Of a stretch of DNA of 64,000 bases, positions 8,552 to 17,105 are shown one piece after another. A model generated the notes under the pieces. It saw nothing but the letters and a program-made list of their open reading frames with translations. It was not told the origin of the DNA and did not search any database. Source of the stretch: G963664115 sp965216035 (GTDB lineage: Bacteria; Acidobacteriota; Terriglobia; 20CM-2-55-15); contig CBDCFM010000017.1 of the NCBI GenBank assembly GCA_965216035.1, forward strand, positions 410,486-474,485. The letters run 5' to 3'. Positions within the stretch are counted from its first letter, which is position 1. The number at the start of each line of letters is the position of its first letter. The translations under genes and the position numbers were made by a program.

Positions 8552-9826
8552 TTACACCTCATGCGTATGTGCACCGGGATCCGCCGGTTGAAGCTCTTGA
8601 AGCTTTAACTGGTAGGCGCCTTGTGTCACGACACGTTCTCCCGGTTCCACGCCGGCCAAAACCGATACTTGATCGCCGTAGCGGTCTCCCAGGATGACGT
8701 CCCGGCGTTCGAACTCTTCCCCCGAGAGCAGGACGTAAACGATGTCCCGACCCTCGTGTTCCAGAACGGCTTCAGCCGCAATCGAAACGACTTCCCGCGG
8801 AACTCCGGCGGCCAGTCGGATATTGGCCTGCATGCCGATGCGAAGACGGCCGTCGCGATTCGGTATCGCAAATATCACCGTTGCCGTTCGGGTGTGTTCA
8901 TCGATGCGGGCACTGACGTCCACGAGTTCACCCACAAACTCGACGCCCGGATAGGCAATCGTGTCGAAGATGACCTCTCCGGTTCCGAGCACAGCCGCGA
9001 GGTCCTTTTCAAATATCGGCGCTTCGACCCAGACCACGTCGAGGTTCACGATATCGAGTACCGGCTCTCCGGGTTGAACCAACTCCCCCACCTCTTTGAA
9101 TATTTGATTGACGCGGCCCGCAATCGGAGTGGACAGCACCTGGCGCGGCGCGGTGGTCCGCATGGCGTTATCCAGATTCGGGGCCTCAGCAAGTGCGGCC
9201 AGCTGTTCGGCGTAGGAGGCGACGACGGATCCGGCCGCATCGTATTCGGTTTCCGCAGCCTCCACGTCCTGAAGTGCCATCAACTCTTCTTCGTGCAGGC
9301 GTCGTGCCCGGGTCCATTCCCGCTCGGCCTGATGCAGGCGTATCTGGGCCTCGGCCCGGGACTGCTCCAAACGACGCCGTTCCGACTCGGTGCGGCTGAC
9401 CTCCAGGCGAAGCTCTGCGGCCTGGGCCGCGTCCGCTACCTGGGGCATCTGCTCTATGGTCATTACGTTCTGCCCGGAACGCACCTGTTGCCCGAGAACC
9501 GGCAGGTTTGCATTCTGGATTAACCCGGTCACGGGAGAAGAAATGATTGCTGTGTAGTTGTCTGCCGGTACCACGCGGCCTACCGCACGCACCTGCGGCG
9601 AGAGTTCTCGACGCTCGGCCGCGGCAAGCTTCATACCGATGAGCCACTGCTGCTCCATCAAGAACGTCACGGTGCCGTTCGACGCGGCTTCGACAGCCAC
9701 TTCTCCGGCACCGACTTCCACAGCCCGATTCCGGTAGAGGGATACCAGCACCGCCAGAATCACGACGCCCATCAAGGTGATCCATAGGGGGCCGGACCGC
9801 TTTCTAGATACATGGGATTCCGTCAT
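8552..9826 (-). CDS. RND periplasmic adaptor (membrane fusion protein, CusB/HlyD type)
   Basis: The protein is 424 residues from the ATG at 9824-9826, which has GGAGG 10 nt upstream. An alternative in-frame ATG at 9850 would add eight residues. Near the N-terminus is one transmembrane anchor (LWITLMGVVILAVLVSLY). A barrel-sandwich half (PVTGLIQNANLPVLGQQV), a long coiled-coil hairpin of about 100 residues rich in E, R, A and L, the second lipoyl half (STPIAGRVNQIFKEVG) and a beta-barrel/membrane-proximal part follow in order. It links the inner-membrane pump to an outer-membrane channel. It is operonic with the lipoprotein upstream and the pump downstream. No CusB-type methionine cluster is evident, so the metal specificity is uncertain. 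Confidence 0.92.
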   Translation of the reverse strand: MTESHVSRKRSGPLWITLMGVVILAVLVSLYRNRAVEVGAGEVAVEAASNGTVTFLMEQQWLIGMKLAAAERRELSPQVRAVGRVVPADNYTAIISSPVTGLIQNANLPVLGQQVRSGQNVMTIEQMPQVADAAQAAELRLEVSRTESERRRLEQSRAEAQIRLHQAEREWTRARRLHEEELMALQDVEAAETEYDAAGSVVASYAEQLAALAEAPNLDNAMRTTAPRQVLSTPIAGRVNQIFKEVGELVQPGEPVLDIVNLDVVWVEAPIFEKDLAAVLGTGEVIFDTIAYPGVEFVGELVDVSARIDEHTRTATVIFAIPNRDGRLRIGMQANIRLAAGVPREVVSIAAEAVLEHEGRDIVYVLLSGEEFERRDVILGDRYGDQVSVLAGVEPGERVVTQGAYQLKLQELQPADPGAHTHEV

Positions 9827-9855
9827 GTCGTCTGCGCCTCCAATTCTCATACGTC

Positions 9856-10302
9856 TTACTCGACCTCGAATCCGCTCAGTGTCATCGACTCGTCGATTGT
9901 GTCGTTCTGAACGCGGAATCCAATGTCATAAATTCCTGGGGTGGGTGCCGTCAACTCGGCGACGTAGATGCCCGTCACCCGACCCACAAGCGCCGTCGTC
10001 GCTGCAACTTCGTTTAGGCTGCCTCGTGCCCGGAGGGACAATTCAACCCGGGCATCCTGGACGGGAGAACCGTCGAGGAGATCGGTCAGGTGGATCAAGA
10101 ATGCGCTCGTTTCACCCGATCGGAGCGGATCGTATTCAAAAAAATTCTCGATCCGATCCGTGAACTCGGTGCGAGACAGCACCTCAGCTTCAACTTCCTC
10201 TGCGACGGGCGCGGGCACGCTACATCCCGGGGGAAAGACTGCGTACAAAAGCAGCATTGCAGCATAGGCCGGGGCCGGCAGGGGCAAGTCTCTAATTTTC
10301 AC
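9856..10302 (-). CDS. Small lipoprotein of the RND efflux operon
   Basis: A 148-residue protein with a signal peptide ending in a lipobox (VFPPGC, C27), so it is a predicted lipoprotein. The mature part contains a beta-rich domain with HLTDLLDGSPVQDARVELSL and a closing segment TPGIYDIGFRV. This resembles FixH/YtkA-like or invasin-like immunoglobulin folds found beside heavy-metal RND pumps. It ends 29 bp before the adaptor start, so co-transcription is very likely. A role in presenting substrate to the adaptor or stabilising the pump is inferred from position only. Confidence 0.75.
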   Translation of the reverse strand: MKIRDLPLPAPAYAAMLLLYAVFPPGCSVPAPVAEEVEAEVLSRTEFTDRIENFFEYDPLRSGETSAFLIHLTDLLDGSPVQDARVELSLRARGSLNEVAATTALVGRVTGIYVAELTAPTPGIYDIGFRVQNDTIDESMTLSGFEVE

Positions 10303-10393
10303 AATCGTCCTTCTGCGTCAGTTTGTGAGAGATTTCATGCGTCCAACGCGCACGGAAACACTTCGGCGCGGACACACCGGAACTCCGGGAGGT

Positions 10394-10789
10394 CTAAACG
10401 GGAGGGGCTCGGGAGGATACGTTCGCGCCCGGAGGGTCCCGAGTCCGGTCCGGCCGCCGCGCGCCCTGCCGTGCGCTCGTCTCGAGCTGGGGCGTCACAT
10501 CCGCGTGCGAGCCGGCAGACTCTGCTACGGGAAACGGTTTTTCGGCAAGCGAAAGAAAGAGATCGACGTGATGGCCCTGGTGCGATGAACGATCAATCAG
10601 GGGTTCATCCGTTTTCTCACTGGCCTGACCGGCAAACGAAAAATGCGAGTGGACCTGTGAGCCGTGAGCATTCCCCGCACCGTGGTGCTGCTTTTCCGAA
10701 TGCACATGCGCGAACGGCGCCCAGCCAAGCGTCGACAACATTAGAGCAAGCGCGGTCCAGGAGGTGATGCAGGATGTCACGGAGTGCAC
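10394..10789 (-). CDS. Histidine-rich exported protein heading the RND operon
   Basis: The likely start is GTG at 10787-10789, with GAGGA 4 nt upstream, giving 131 residues. The N-terminus has a hydrophobic stretch (WTALALMLSTLGWAPFA) that looks like a signal peptide. The mature part is rich in histidine (HVHSEKQHHGAGNAHGSQVH, then HQGHH), followed by an Arg/Pro-rich tail. Such proteins commonly lie beside metal efflux systems and may bind Zn, Cu or Ni in the periplasm. A longer in-frame reading to 10978 lacks a good ribosome binding site and overlaps the region upstream of the divergent Lrp gene. No named family was recognised; coding status rests on position, signal peptide and ribosome binding site. 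Confidence 0.6.
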   Translation of the reverse strand: MHSVTSCITSWTALALMLSTLGWAPFAHVHSEKQHHGAGNAHGSQVHSHFSFAGQASEKTDEPLIDRSSHQGHHVDLFLSLAEKPFPVAESAGSHADVTPQLETSARQGARRPDRTRDPPGANVSSRAPPV

Positions 10790-11114
10790 AATATCCTCAT
10801 TATCCGTCCGACGGCAAAGGGGTGTCAATAAACGGTAGTGGATCCGATTGAAATTCATTCTCCCGCCGGAACGGGGTACGGATTGGGCGCTTGCGGCGAG
10901 CGATGCCGTCGGGGTGACCCGCTTCGTGGAAAAACCACTGCCACGTCTGTGCAAACATATCCCCGTCCCATCGGCCACGGCCCGGGGAACCCAACCATGT
11001 GAAGAAGCTATTACTAGCGGGAGAGCAAACCGCGCCTACCGTTCGGCAGAAGCGAACTCCATTCTGATTCTCTCGTTGACCCTTTCTGCGACACATCGAT
11101 ACTCTAAGGGGCTT

Positions 11115-11597
11115 ATGGAAGACATTCTCCGCATCCTCGAACGAGACGCCCGCGCAACCGCTGAGCGGATCGCGACGATGACCGGTCGTTCGGTGGACGA
11201 AGTCCGCCGTCTGATCAAAGAAGCAGAAGCCGATCGAAGAATTCTCTCTTATAAGACTCAGGTGGACTGGGATAAGACCGGTGCGGGCCCTGTCGCGGCC
11301 CTGATCGAGGTGCGGATGACACCCCAGCGGAACGTTGGATTCAATGCTCTGGCCACGCGCATCGCCCGGTTCCCCGAAGTGCGAGCCATGCACCTGGTCT
11401 CGGGAGACTATGATCTTCTGATACAGGTTGCCGGCAAAAGCATCTACGACATCGCGAATTTCGTCTCCAGCAAGCTGTCCGCCATGGAGGCGGTCCAGGG
11501 AACCAACACACACTTCATCTTGAAACGCTACAAGGAAGACGGAACGCTTATCGCAGGTGACGACGGCGAGGATGAGCGTCTGCCCTTGTCGATGTAG
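11115..11597 (+). CDS. Lrp/AsnC-family transcriptional regulator
   Basis: A 160-residue protein starting at the ATG after an AAGGGG Shine-Dalgarno sequence. Residues 1-50 form the winged helix (DILRILERDARATAERIATM ... VDEVRRLIKEAEADRRI). Residues 70-150 form the RAM ligand domain, with VSGDYDLLIQVAGKSIYDIANFV. An in-frame upstream extension to 10848 lacks family similarity and a ribosome binding site. It lies 12 bp before an aminotransferase gene, so it probably responds to an amino acid or related effector and regulates that two-gene unit. Confidence 0.9.
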   Translation: MEDILRILERDARATAERIATMTGRSVDEVRRLIKEAEADRRILSYKTQVDWDKTGAGPVAALIEVRMTPQRNVGFNALATRIARFPEVRAMHLVSGDYDLLIQVAGKSIYDIANFVSSKLSAMEAVQGTNTHFILKRYKEDGTLIAGDDGEDERLPLSM

Positions 11598-11609
11598 AGC
11601 GCATTCACT

Positions 11610-12827
11610 ATGGCCAAGCGACCGATACCGTTTTCTTCCAGAAGCGAAGCTGGCAGGCCCCGGGCCGAACCACGGGTGTCCCGGCGTGTCCAGGAAATTC
11701 CCGCGTCGGGCCTCCGACGATTCTTCGATCTGATCGTCTCCACAGAAGGCATAATTTCTCTCGGCGTGGGCGAGCCGGATTTTGTCACACCCTGGCACAT
11801 TCGCGAGGCCGCCATTCACTCAATTGAGGGAGGTCACACCTACTACACGTCGAACCTAGGAACGCTGGAACTGCGAGTCGAAGTCGCAGCTTACCTGGAA
11901 CGCCGGTACGGCGTCCGATACGATCCGGAGTCCGAAATCTTGATCACGGTGGGCGCGAGCGAAGCCATCGACCTGATCATGCGCGCCACACTCGATCCCG
12001 GAGATGAAGTGATCAGCGCAGACCCCGGGTACGTGGCTTATTCCCCTATTGTCCAGCTCGCCGGTGGTGTGTCCGTGACGGTCCCGACACACGCAGAAGA
12101 TGGCTTTTGCGTTCAGGCATCCGAAATCGCAGCACGTGCCACACGGGGGAGCCGCCTGCTCCTGCTGAACAATCCAGCAAACCCGACTGGAGCTTTGCTC
12201 GATGCAAAGACTCTTTCGGCGATCGCCGGCGTGGCCGAAGAACACGATCTCCTCGTCATCTCGGATGAAATCTACGATCGGCTTATTTACTCCGAAGAAC
12301 CTTTTACTTCCTTCGCTTCCTTACCCGGGATGAAGGATCGCACGGTTACGGTTGGAGGTTTTTCCAAAGCGTTCGCAATGACAGGGTGGCGGCTCGGCTA
12401 TGTATGCGCACCTGCGGAACTGATCGCCGCTATGATGAAGATCCACCAGTATACGCTGATGTGCGCTCCGACCTCCGCACAGGCCGCGGCCCTCGAAGCC
12501 TTGCGTCACGGTGAGCCGGATGTTCAGGAAATGCTCGAAGCCTACAGACAACGCCGCAGGCTACTTCTCGATGGCCTGGAAAAAATCGGCCTTTCGGCCA
12601 CAGAACCGCTCGGCGCCTTCTATGCCTTCCCGTCCATCCGTGCGACCGGTATGACGTCGGAGGTGTTTACCGAGCGGCTTCTGTCCGAAGACAAAGTGGC
12701 CGTGGTGCCCGGCAGTGCGTTCGGCCCGTCCGGTGAAGGATTTGTCCGTTGCTGCTATGCTGTCGGCGTTGAGGCAATCGAAGAAGCACTCGAGCGCATG
12801 GGTCGTTTCGTCAGGCGCCACTCCTGA
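11610..12827 (+). CDS. PLP-dependent aminotransferase, class I/II (fold type I)
   Basis: A 405-residue protein with the classical aspartate-aminotransferase layout. It has ISLGVGEPDFVTP near the N-terminus, GGHTYYTSNLGTLELR, the PLP-contacting LLLLNNPANPTGALL, ISDEIYDRLIY with the ring-stacking and Asp residues, and the lysine of SKAFAMTGWRLGYVCAPAEL that forms the Schiff base. The C-terminal arginine region reads GEGFVRCCYAVGVEAIEEALERM. Exact amino donor and acceptor are not determinable. Co-transcription with the Lrp gene 12 bp upstream is likely. Confidence 0.92.
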   Translation: MAKRPIPFSSRSEAGRPRAEPRVSRRVQEIPASGLRRFFDLIVSTEGIISLGVGEPDFVTPWHIREAAIHSIEGGHTYYTSNLGTLELRVEVAAYLERRYGVRYDPESEILITVGASEAIDLIMRATLDPGDEVISADPGYVAYSPIVQLAGGVSVTVPTHAEDGFCVQASEIAARATRGSRLLLLNNPANPTGALLDAKTLSAIAGVAEEHDLLVISDEIYDRLIYSEEPFTSFASLPGMKDRTVTVGGFSKAFAMTGWRLGYVCAPAELIAAMMKIHQYTLMCAPTSAQAAALEALRHGEPDVQEMLEAYRQRRRLLLDGLEKIGLSATEPLGAFYAFPSIRATGMTSEVFTERLLSEDKVAVVPGSAFGPSGEGFVRCCYAVGVEAIEEALERMGRFVRRHS

Positions 12828-12844
12828 CGAAGGGGATAGTCCGC

Positions 12845-13012
12845 ATGACCCACCCCACTACCGAAGACCTCGAAGCCAAGCTCGCCTGGCTCGCCAATGC
12901 ACGCGGGGACGGAGGCATGATCACGGGTATCGTCATCCGGCCACAAACGAACGAGCGCGTGATCTCAACGACGGGCGATCCCCGCAATCAGGATGATTGC
13001 GAGGCTTATTGA
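12845..13012 (+). pseudogene. Truncated N-terminal fragment of a probable MOSC-domain protein
   Basis: A 55-codon frame starts at an ATG 17 bp after the aminotransferase stop, behind an AAGGGGA Shine-Dalgarno sequence. Residues 8-42 (DLEAKLAWLANARGDGGMIT, then GIVIRPQTNERV) resemble the opening of MOSC proteins of the type that begin with a short helix followed by an IVRRPxxxER strand. The frame ends at a TGA after about 45 residues of similarity, well short of the usual 150-200. A real MOSC protein is encoded separately at 23445-23978. The resemblance is by eye and moderate; it could instead be an unrelated small protein. Confidence 0.4.
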
Positions 13013-13358
13013 TATTAGCGCAAAGTACGAACGGGCCCAGAAGGACCCGCACCGGTCCCACGATGCCGGCGGACAACAATGCGAGCCCGTGCGTCCAGTC
13101 AAACTCGATGATCGTTTAAGATGATCGTTATGGGCCAGAACGAAACTGTTCATTGATGAAATTCTGATTCCCGCCATCATATGAGCACACTATCTTTGAC
13201 GGTGGCCACTTGCAATCTTGTCGAAACCTCTTGATCATACAGAGCGTGACTGCGGTCGGTGACGGGCTACAATATCCTGACAATCGGCAGAATCGCTCGA
13301 TAGCGGCGCTATTGCTGCCGGAGAGTTCGAGGAACGCCAGGACAACCGGAGTCTAAAA
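13013..13358. other. Intergenic region, 346 bp
   Basis: No complete gene is seen. One minus-strand frame reads as a short hydrophobic stretch (HGLALLSAGIVGPVRVLL) and may be a membrane-protein remnant. The last 100 bp should contain the promoter of the PQQ dehydrogenase gene. Confidence 0.4.
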
Positions 13359-15197
13359 ATGTCGCAACAACAACACCAGAAGTTTCGAAAACGTCTGACC
13401 AGAGAATCACTCGTCTTGGCCATGGTCCTCGGCTGCACGAGCCTCGTCTCGACCCAGGCCCTCTTGGGAGCTGTATTGCAGATCACGCCGGCTCCCGCAT
13501 TCTCCGGCGACCAGCTGATAGCGCTACCCACCGGGGACTGGATCACAAACGGAGGCAACGTCTACAATCAACGCTACTCTCCCCTCGATCAGATCAACCG
13601 TGACAACGTGACCCGCCTGAAGGGCGTCTCGCGCACGCGACTCGGCGGATCCGGAGTGGCCGACAAGTACTCCGGTGAAGCCCAGCCACTCGTCTATGAC
13701 GGTGTCGTCTATGTCGTCACCGGCGCCAATGACGTGTTTGCCGTGTCCGTGGGAACGGGCGATCTGTTGTGGAACTACGCAGCCAATCTGGAACAGTCCA
13801 TCGATACCATTTGCTGCGGCTGGACCAGCCGCGGTGTGGGCCTGGGCGAAGGGAAAGTCTTTGTCGGTCAGCTGGACGGGAAGCTGATCGCCTTGGACCA
13901 ACAGACGGGTGAGATCGTCTGGTCGACCCAGGCCGAACGCTGGGAAGAGGGGTTCAGCATCACCAGCGCTCCACTCTACTACGATGGCCTGGTCATCACG
14001 GGCTTCGCGGGTGCGGAGTACGGCGTTCGCGGGCGCGTGAAAGCCTACGATGCAGCGGATGGTTCCCTGGTCTGGACGTTCTTTACCATTCCGGGTCCCG
14101 GCGAAATCGGGCACGACACCTGGCCCCAGGACAGTGACGTCTATCTCTACGGTGGCGCGACCGTCTGGCAGACACCGGCCGTCGACCCGGCACTCGAACT
14201 GGTTTACTTCTCGACGGGCAACCCCGGCCCGGACTTCAACGGCAGCATACGGCCTGGAGACAACCTATTCGCCACCTCCATCGTCGCCGTCGATGCCCGA
14301 ACCGGTGAGTACCGCTGGCATTTCCAGCAGGTCCACCATGATATCTGGGATTATGACGCCCCGAATCCGGTTGTGCTTTTCGATCTCGAGATCGACGGTG
14401 AAATGAGACAGGCGTTGGCGGAGCCCAGCAAGACGGGATGGGTCTACATCCTGGACCGCGAAACGGGTGAGCCCCTGATCGGCATCGATGAGCGTCCCGT
14501 GCCCCAGGAGCCGCGGCAATCCACGGCCCCAACTCAGCCCTACCCGAGGGGCGATGCATTCGTGCCGCAGCAGGTCGACATCGTGCCGGAGGGCTATCCC
14601 CCGCTCGTCAATCAAGGACGCATATTCACACCCTTCTTCGACGAGGGTGTCGTCGTCAAGCCCAGTCATGGCGGCGGCGCCAACTGGCCGGGCAGTGCCT
14701 ACGATCCCGAGACGGGCTATCTCTACATCTGTGCGACCGATCGCATGTCGTTCTTCAGCGGCGGGACCACAGACAACAACCTGCCTCCCGAGCTAGGCGA
14801 ACAATTTATTGGTGGGGCATTCGGTACTGTACCCGTCCATATTTCCGGCGTGTTCGCCGCCATGGACATGCACACCAACACGATCGTCTGGCAACAACGT
14901 TTGACCGACCGCTGCTACAGTGGCGCACTGGCCACGGCAGGAGGGTTGGTCTTCCTCGGGCGCAACGATGGTCGCTTGACCGCTCTGGACTCGAGCGATG
15001 GATCATTGCTCTGGGAGTTCCAGACCGGTGCCGGGATGAATTCGTCGGTCAGCAGCTTCGAATACGAAGGACAACAGTATGTCGTTGCGTATTCCGCGGG
15101 TAATAACTTCGCCCGATCCCAGCGAGGCGACAGCGTCTGGCTTTTTTCCTTGAGCGGATCGCTCGAGGAAGTAGCGGCAGGAAGCTCAGGCCCCTGA
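13359..15197 (+). CDS. PQQ-dependent dehydrogenase (quinoprotein alcohol dehydrogenase type, no heme domain)
   Basis: A 612-residue exported beta-propeller. A signal-peptide-like segment (about residues 18-40) precedes repeated W-motifs such as ALDQQTGEIVWST and VDARTGEYRWHFQ. Adjacent cysteines C152-C153 (DTICCGW) match the vicinal disulfide over PQQ in methanol/ethanol dehydrogenases. QVHHDIWDYDAP matches the propeller segment with the active-site Asp. There is no C-terminal CXXCH domain, so electrons must pass to a separate acceptor. The periplasm is the expected site. Substrate is unknown, though alcohols are the usual class. A second, unrelated PQQ-type enzyme gene follows 343 bp downstream. 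Confidence 0.9.
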   Translation: MSQQQHQKFRKRLTRESLVLAMVLGCTSLVSTQALLGAVLQITPAPAFSGDQLIALPTGDWITNGGNVYNQRYSPLDQINRDNVTRLKGVSRTRLGGSGVADKYSGEAQPLVYDGVVYVVTGANDVFAVSVGTGDLLWNYAANLEQSIDTICCGWTSRGVGLGEGKVFVGQLDGKLIALDQQTGEIVWSTQAERWEEGFSITSAPLYYDGLVITGFAGAEYGVRGRVKAYDAADGSLVWTFFTIPGPGEIGHDTWPQDSDVYLYGGATVWQTPAVDPALELVYFSTGNPGPDFNGSIRPGDNLFATSIVAVDARTGEYRWHFQQVHHDIWDYDAPNPVVLFDLEIDGEMRQALAEPSKTGWVYILDRETGEPLIGIDERPVPQEPRQSTAPTQPYPRGDAFVPQQVDIVPEGYPPLVNQGRIFTPFFDEGVVVKPSHGGGANWPGSAYDPETGYLYICATDRMSFFSGGTTDNNLPPELGEQFIGGAFGTVPVHISGVFAAMDMHTNTIVWQQRLTDRCYSGALATAGGLVFLGRNDGRLTALDSSDGSLLWEFQTGAGMNSSVSSFEYEGQQYVVAYSAGNNFARSQRGDSVWLFSLSGSLEEVAAGSSGP

Positions 15198-15200
15198 TTC

Positions 15201-15285
15201 CGGGGACGGAGACCGATCACAATCGAGTTGAAGCCGGGGATTCCAGACAGAGATTCAATTGGATTGACTTCGGCATCCGTCCCCG
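15201..15285. repeat. Inverted repeat with 10-bp perfect arms, between two PQQ genes
   Basis: CGGGGACGGA at 15201-15210 is repeated inverted at 15276-15285. The arms extend imperfectly outward and enclose about 65 bp. The motif TCTCCGTCCC(C)G recurs twice near 26915 and 26980, so this may be a short interspersed repeat. The remainder of the 15198-15540 gap shows no gene; a minus-strand frame there lacks support. Confidence 0.5.
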
Positions 15286-15540
15286 AATTATCGGGATCCG
15301 CCGTTCTTCTTCGGGTTCGCTCTATGAGCGCACAAACATTTCCGAAGCGCCTGCGGTGACAGACCGCGCCTACCTATTGGTCGGGATGTTATAGTGAGCA
15401 ACGCTGATCGGGGGAAGTCCATTTTCATGATCACCGGTGGCGGCAACGCCCCCGCAGGTGCGTTTCCACGCCTGCGGCCGAACGGATCATGAGGTCCGCT
15501 CATTGCCCTAAAATCCCCAAGTTCGTAACGGAGGTACGCC

Positions 15541-16743
15541 ATGAACCACGCGTCTTCACCGGCGGATCGCTACCCATTCGAATTCTCTGGCGTGGCCGCG
15601 CCGATGCTCGCCCTGACGGTCGCGATGACGCTCGCTCTCGGGTGCGCACCCGCCGCACCGAACGCCCCACTCGACGACACCGCGGATGCCGGAGCACCGG
15701 GCTTCGACACCCGCGATTACAGAATTCGTCCCGTCACCGTCACCGCGGGATTGACCCACCCCTATAGCTTTCGGTTTCTTCCCGACGGCAGCATCCTGGT
15801 CACCGAGATGGGGGGCCAGCTCCGCGTCATCCGTAACGGCGACCTCGTACCAGAACCCGTTACCGGTGTGCCCGAGGTGTATTCCAATCCTCCGTCCCAC
15901 GGGTTGATGGACCTCGCCCTTCATCCGGACTTTGCCGAAAACGGCGTGGTCTATCTGAGCTACAACACGATGGGAGAGCAGGGTGTCACCGAGGCCCTGG
16001 CCCGGGGCACCTTCGATGGAACGCAGTTGAGCAGTGTGACCACGATCTTCGAGGCTGAAGCGTGGGCGATGACCAACGGGCGGCAGAACGCGCGACTTGC
16101 GTTCGCTCCAGACCGTACGCTCCATATGTCGGCCAGCGTCGGCGGCGACATCGCGGCCGCCCAGGACATGAACACGGACAAGGGCAAGACCGTGCGGTTG
16201 CTCGATGACGGCAGCCTGCCTGACGGCAATCCGTTTGCGGGCCAAGCCGGAGCCCGTCCGGAGATCTTCACCATCGGGCATCAGAACGTTCACGGGATGG
16301 CGGTGCATCCAGAAACGGGAGAGATCTGGGCCATATCACACGGCGACGAGATCAATGTTCTGACCGCCGGCAGCAACTACGGTTGGCCCTACACCAATTC
16401 GGGCGGGGGAACAAGCCAGCAGTACCTGCCGATGCCTGAGGGTGTCGATCTGACCCCAGCGTTTGTCGGGTTCGACCCTCAGATCCGTGTGTCCGGGATT
16501 GCCTTCTATACCGGTGACAGGTTTCCCGCATGGCGGAACGACGTCTTTGTGGGGAGCATGAACAATCAGCATATTCGTCGCGTCGCTTACGACGATAACG
16601 GCCGGACCTTCCAGGAAGACCTCTTCATTGTGCCCGGAGAGCAGGTCCGTGACCTGCAAATGGGCCCGGATGGAATGCTCTACTTCACCGTATTTGTCGA
16701 CGACGGTCCCGGACGCCTGATGCGGATCGAATCGGCAGAATAG
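15541..16743 (+). CDS. PQQ-dependent sugar dehydrogenase-like lipoprotein (GSDH family)
   Basis: A 400-residue protein with a lipobox (TLALGC, C35) after a hydrophobic signal segment. The rest is the six-bladed GSDH propeller: TAGLTHPYSFRFLPDGSILV, HGLMDLALHPDFAENGVVYL, TIGHQNVHGMAVHPETGEIW, HGDEINVLTAGSNYGWP, and the closing blade GDRFPAWRNDVFVGSM. The two His-containing segments match the catalytic and PQQ-contact regions of soluble aldose dehydrogenases. It probably oxidises sugars or sorbosone-like aldoses in the periplasm. The ribosome binding site is ACGGAGG, 4 nt before the ATG. No PQQ biosynthesis genes are in the window. Confidence 0.9.
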   Translation: MNHASSPADRYPFEFSGVAAPMLALTVAMTLALGCAPAAPNAPLDDTADAGAPGFDTRDYRIRPVTVTAGLTHPYSFRFLPDGSILVTEMGGQLRVIRNGDLVPEPVTGVPEVYSNPPSHGLMDLALHPDFAENGVVYLSYNTMGEQGVTEALARGTFDGTQLSSVTTIFEAEAWAMTNGRQNARLAFAPDRTLHMSASVGGDIAAAQDMNTDKGKTVRLLDDGSLPDGNPFAGQAGARPEIFTIGHQNVHGMAVHPETGEIWAISHGDEINVLTAGSNYGWPYTNSGGGTSQQYLPMPEGVDLTPAFVGFDPQIRVSGIAFYTGDRFPAWRNDVFVGSMNNQHIRRVAYDDNGRTFQEDLFIVPGEQVRDLQMGPDGMLYFTVFVDDGPGRLMRIESAE

Positions 16744-17105
16744 AAGCGGCGTTTTCGACTCGCCTAACGCCGGATGTTCAAGAGCTGGGGCCGCAGGAGG
16801 GGGCTGTCAACTTCTTCGAATTGGCGGCATCGTCGCCGCCTCCGACCGCCTCCAAGTTATTGATACTTGGTCTAGCCTCCGGCCTACTCCATCCCAAAAA
16901 CGGACGGATTCTCTATAGCTCGAGGGCAGGGGAAATCGCTGAGAACACGCGCGTGGGAGGCCAGTAATCTCACTGCCGGCTCTTTGGACTGTGCCTTCAA
17001 TGTTCTTTACCCCCGCATCCCAAGTCAGATAGGATTCCTGCAGCTATTGCAGAAACACCCGAAACTCGGGGCAACTACCTGCGCCAGAGGCGAGCCGAGC
17101 AGGAC
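16744..17105. other. Intergenic region upstream of the first TIR gene, 362 bp
   Basis: I see no gene, RNA or repeat. GGCGAGCCGAGCAGGAC just before the TIR start offers only a weak ribosome binding site. Confidence 0.45.

Noticed and set aside
10800..11819. Long minus-strand frame across the Lrp gene
   Set aside because: The plus-strand Lrp and aminotransferase genes explain the region with clear domains; the antisense product resembles nothing.
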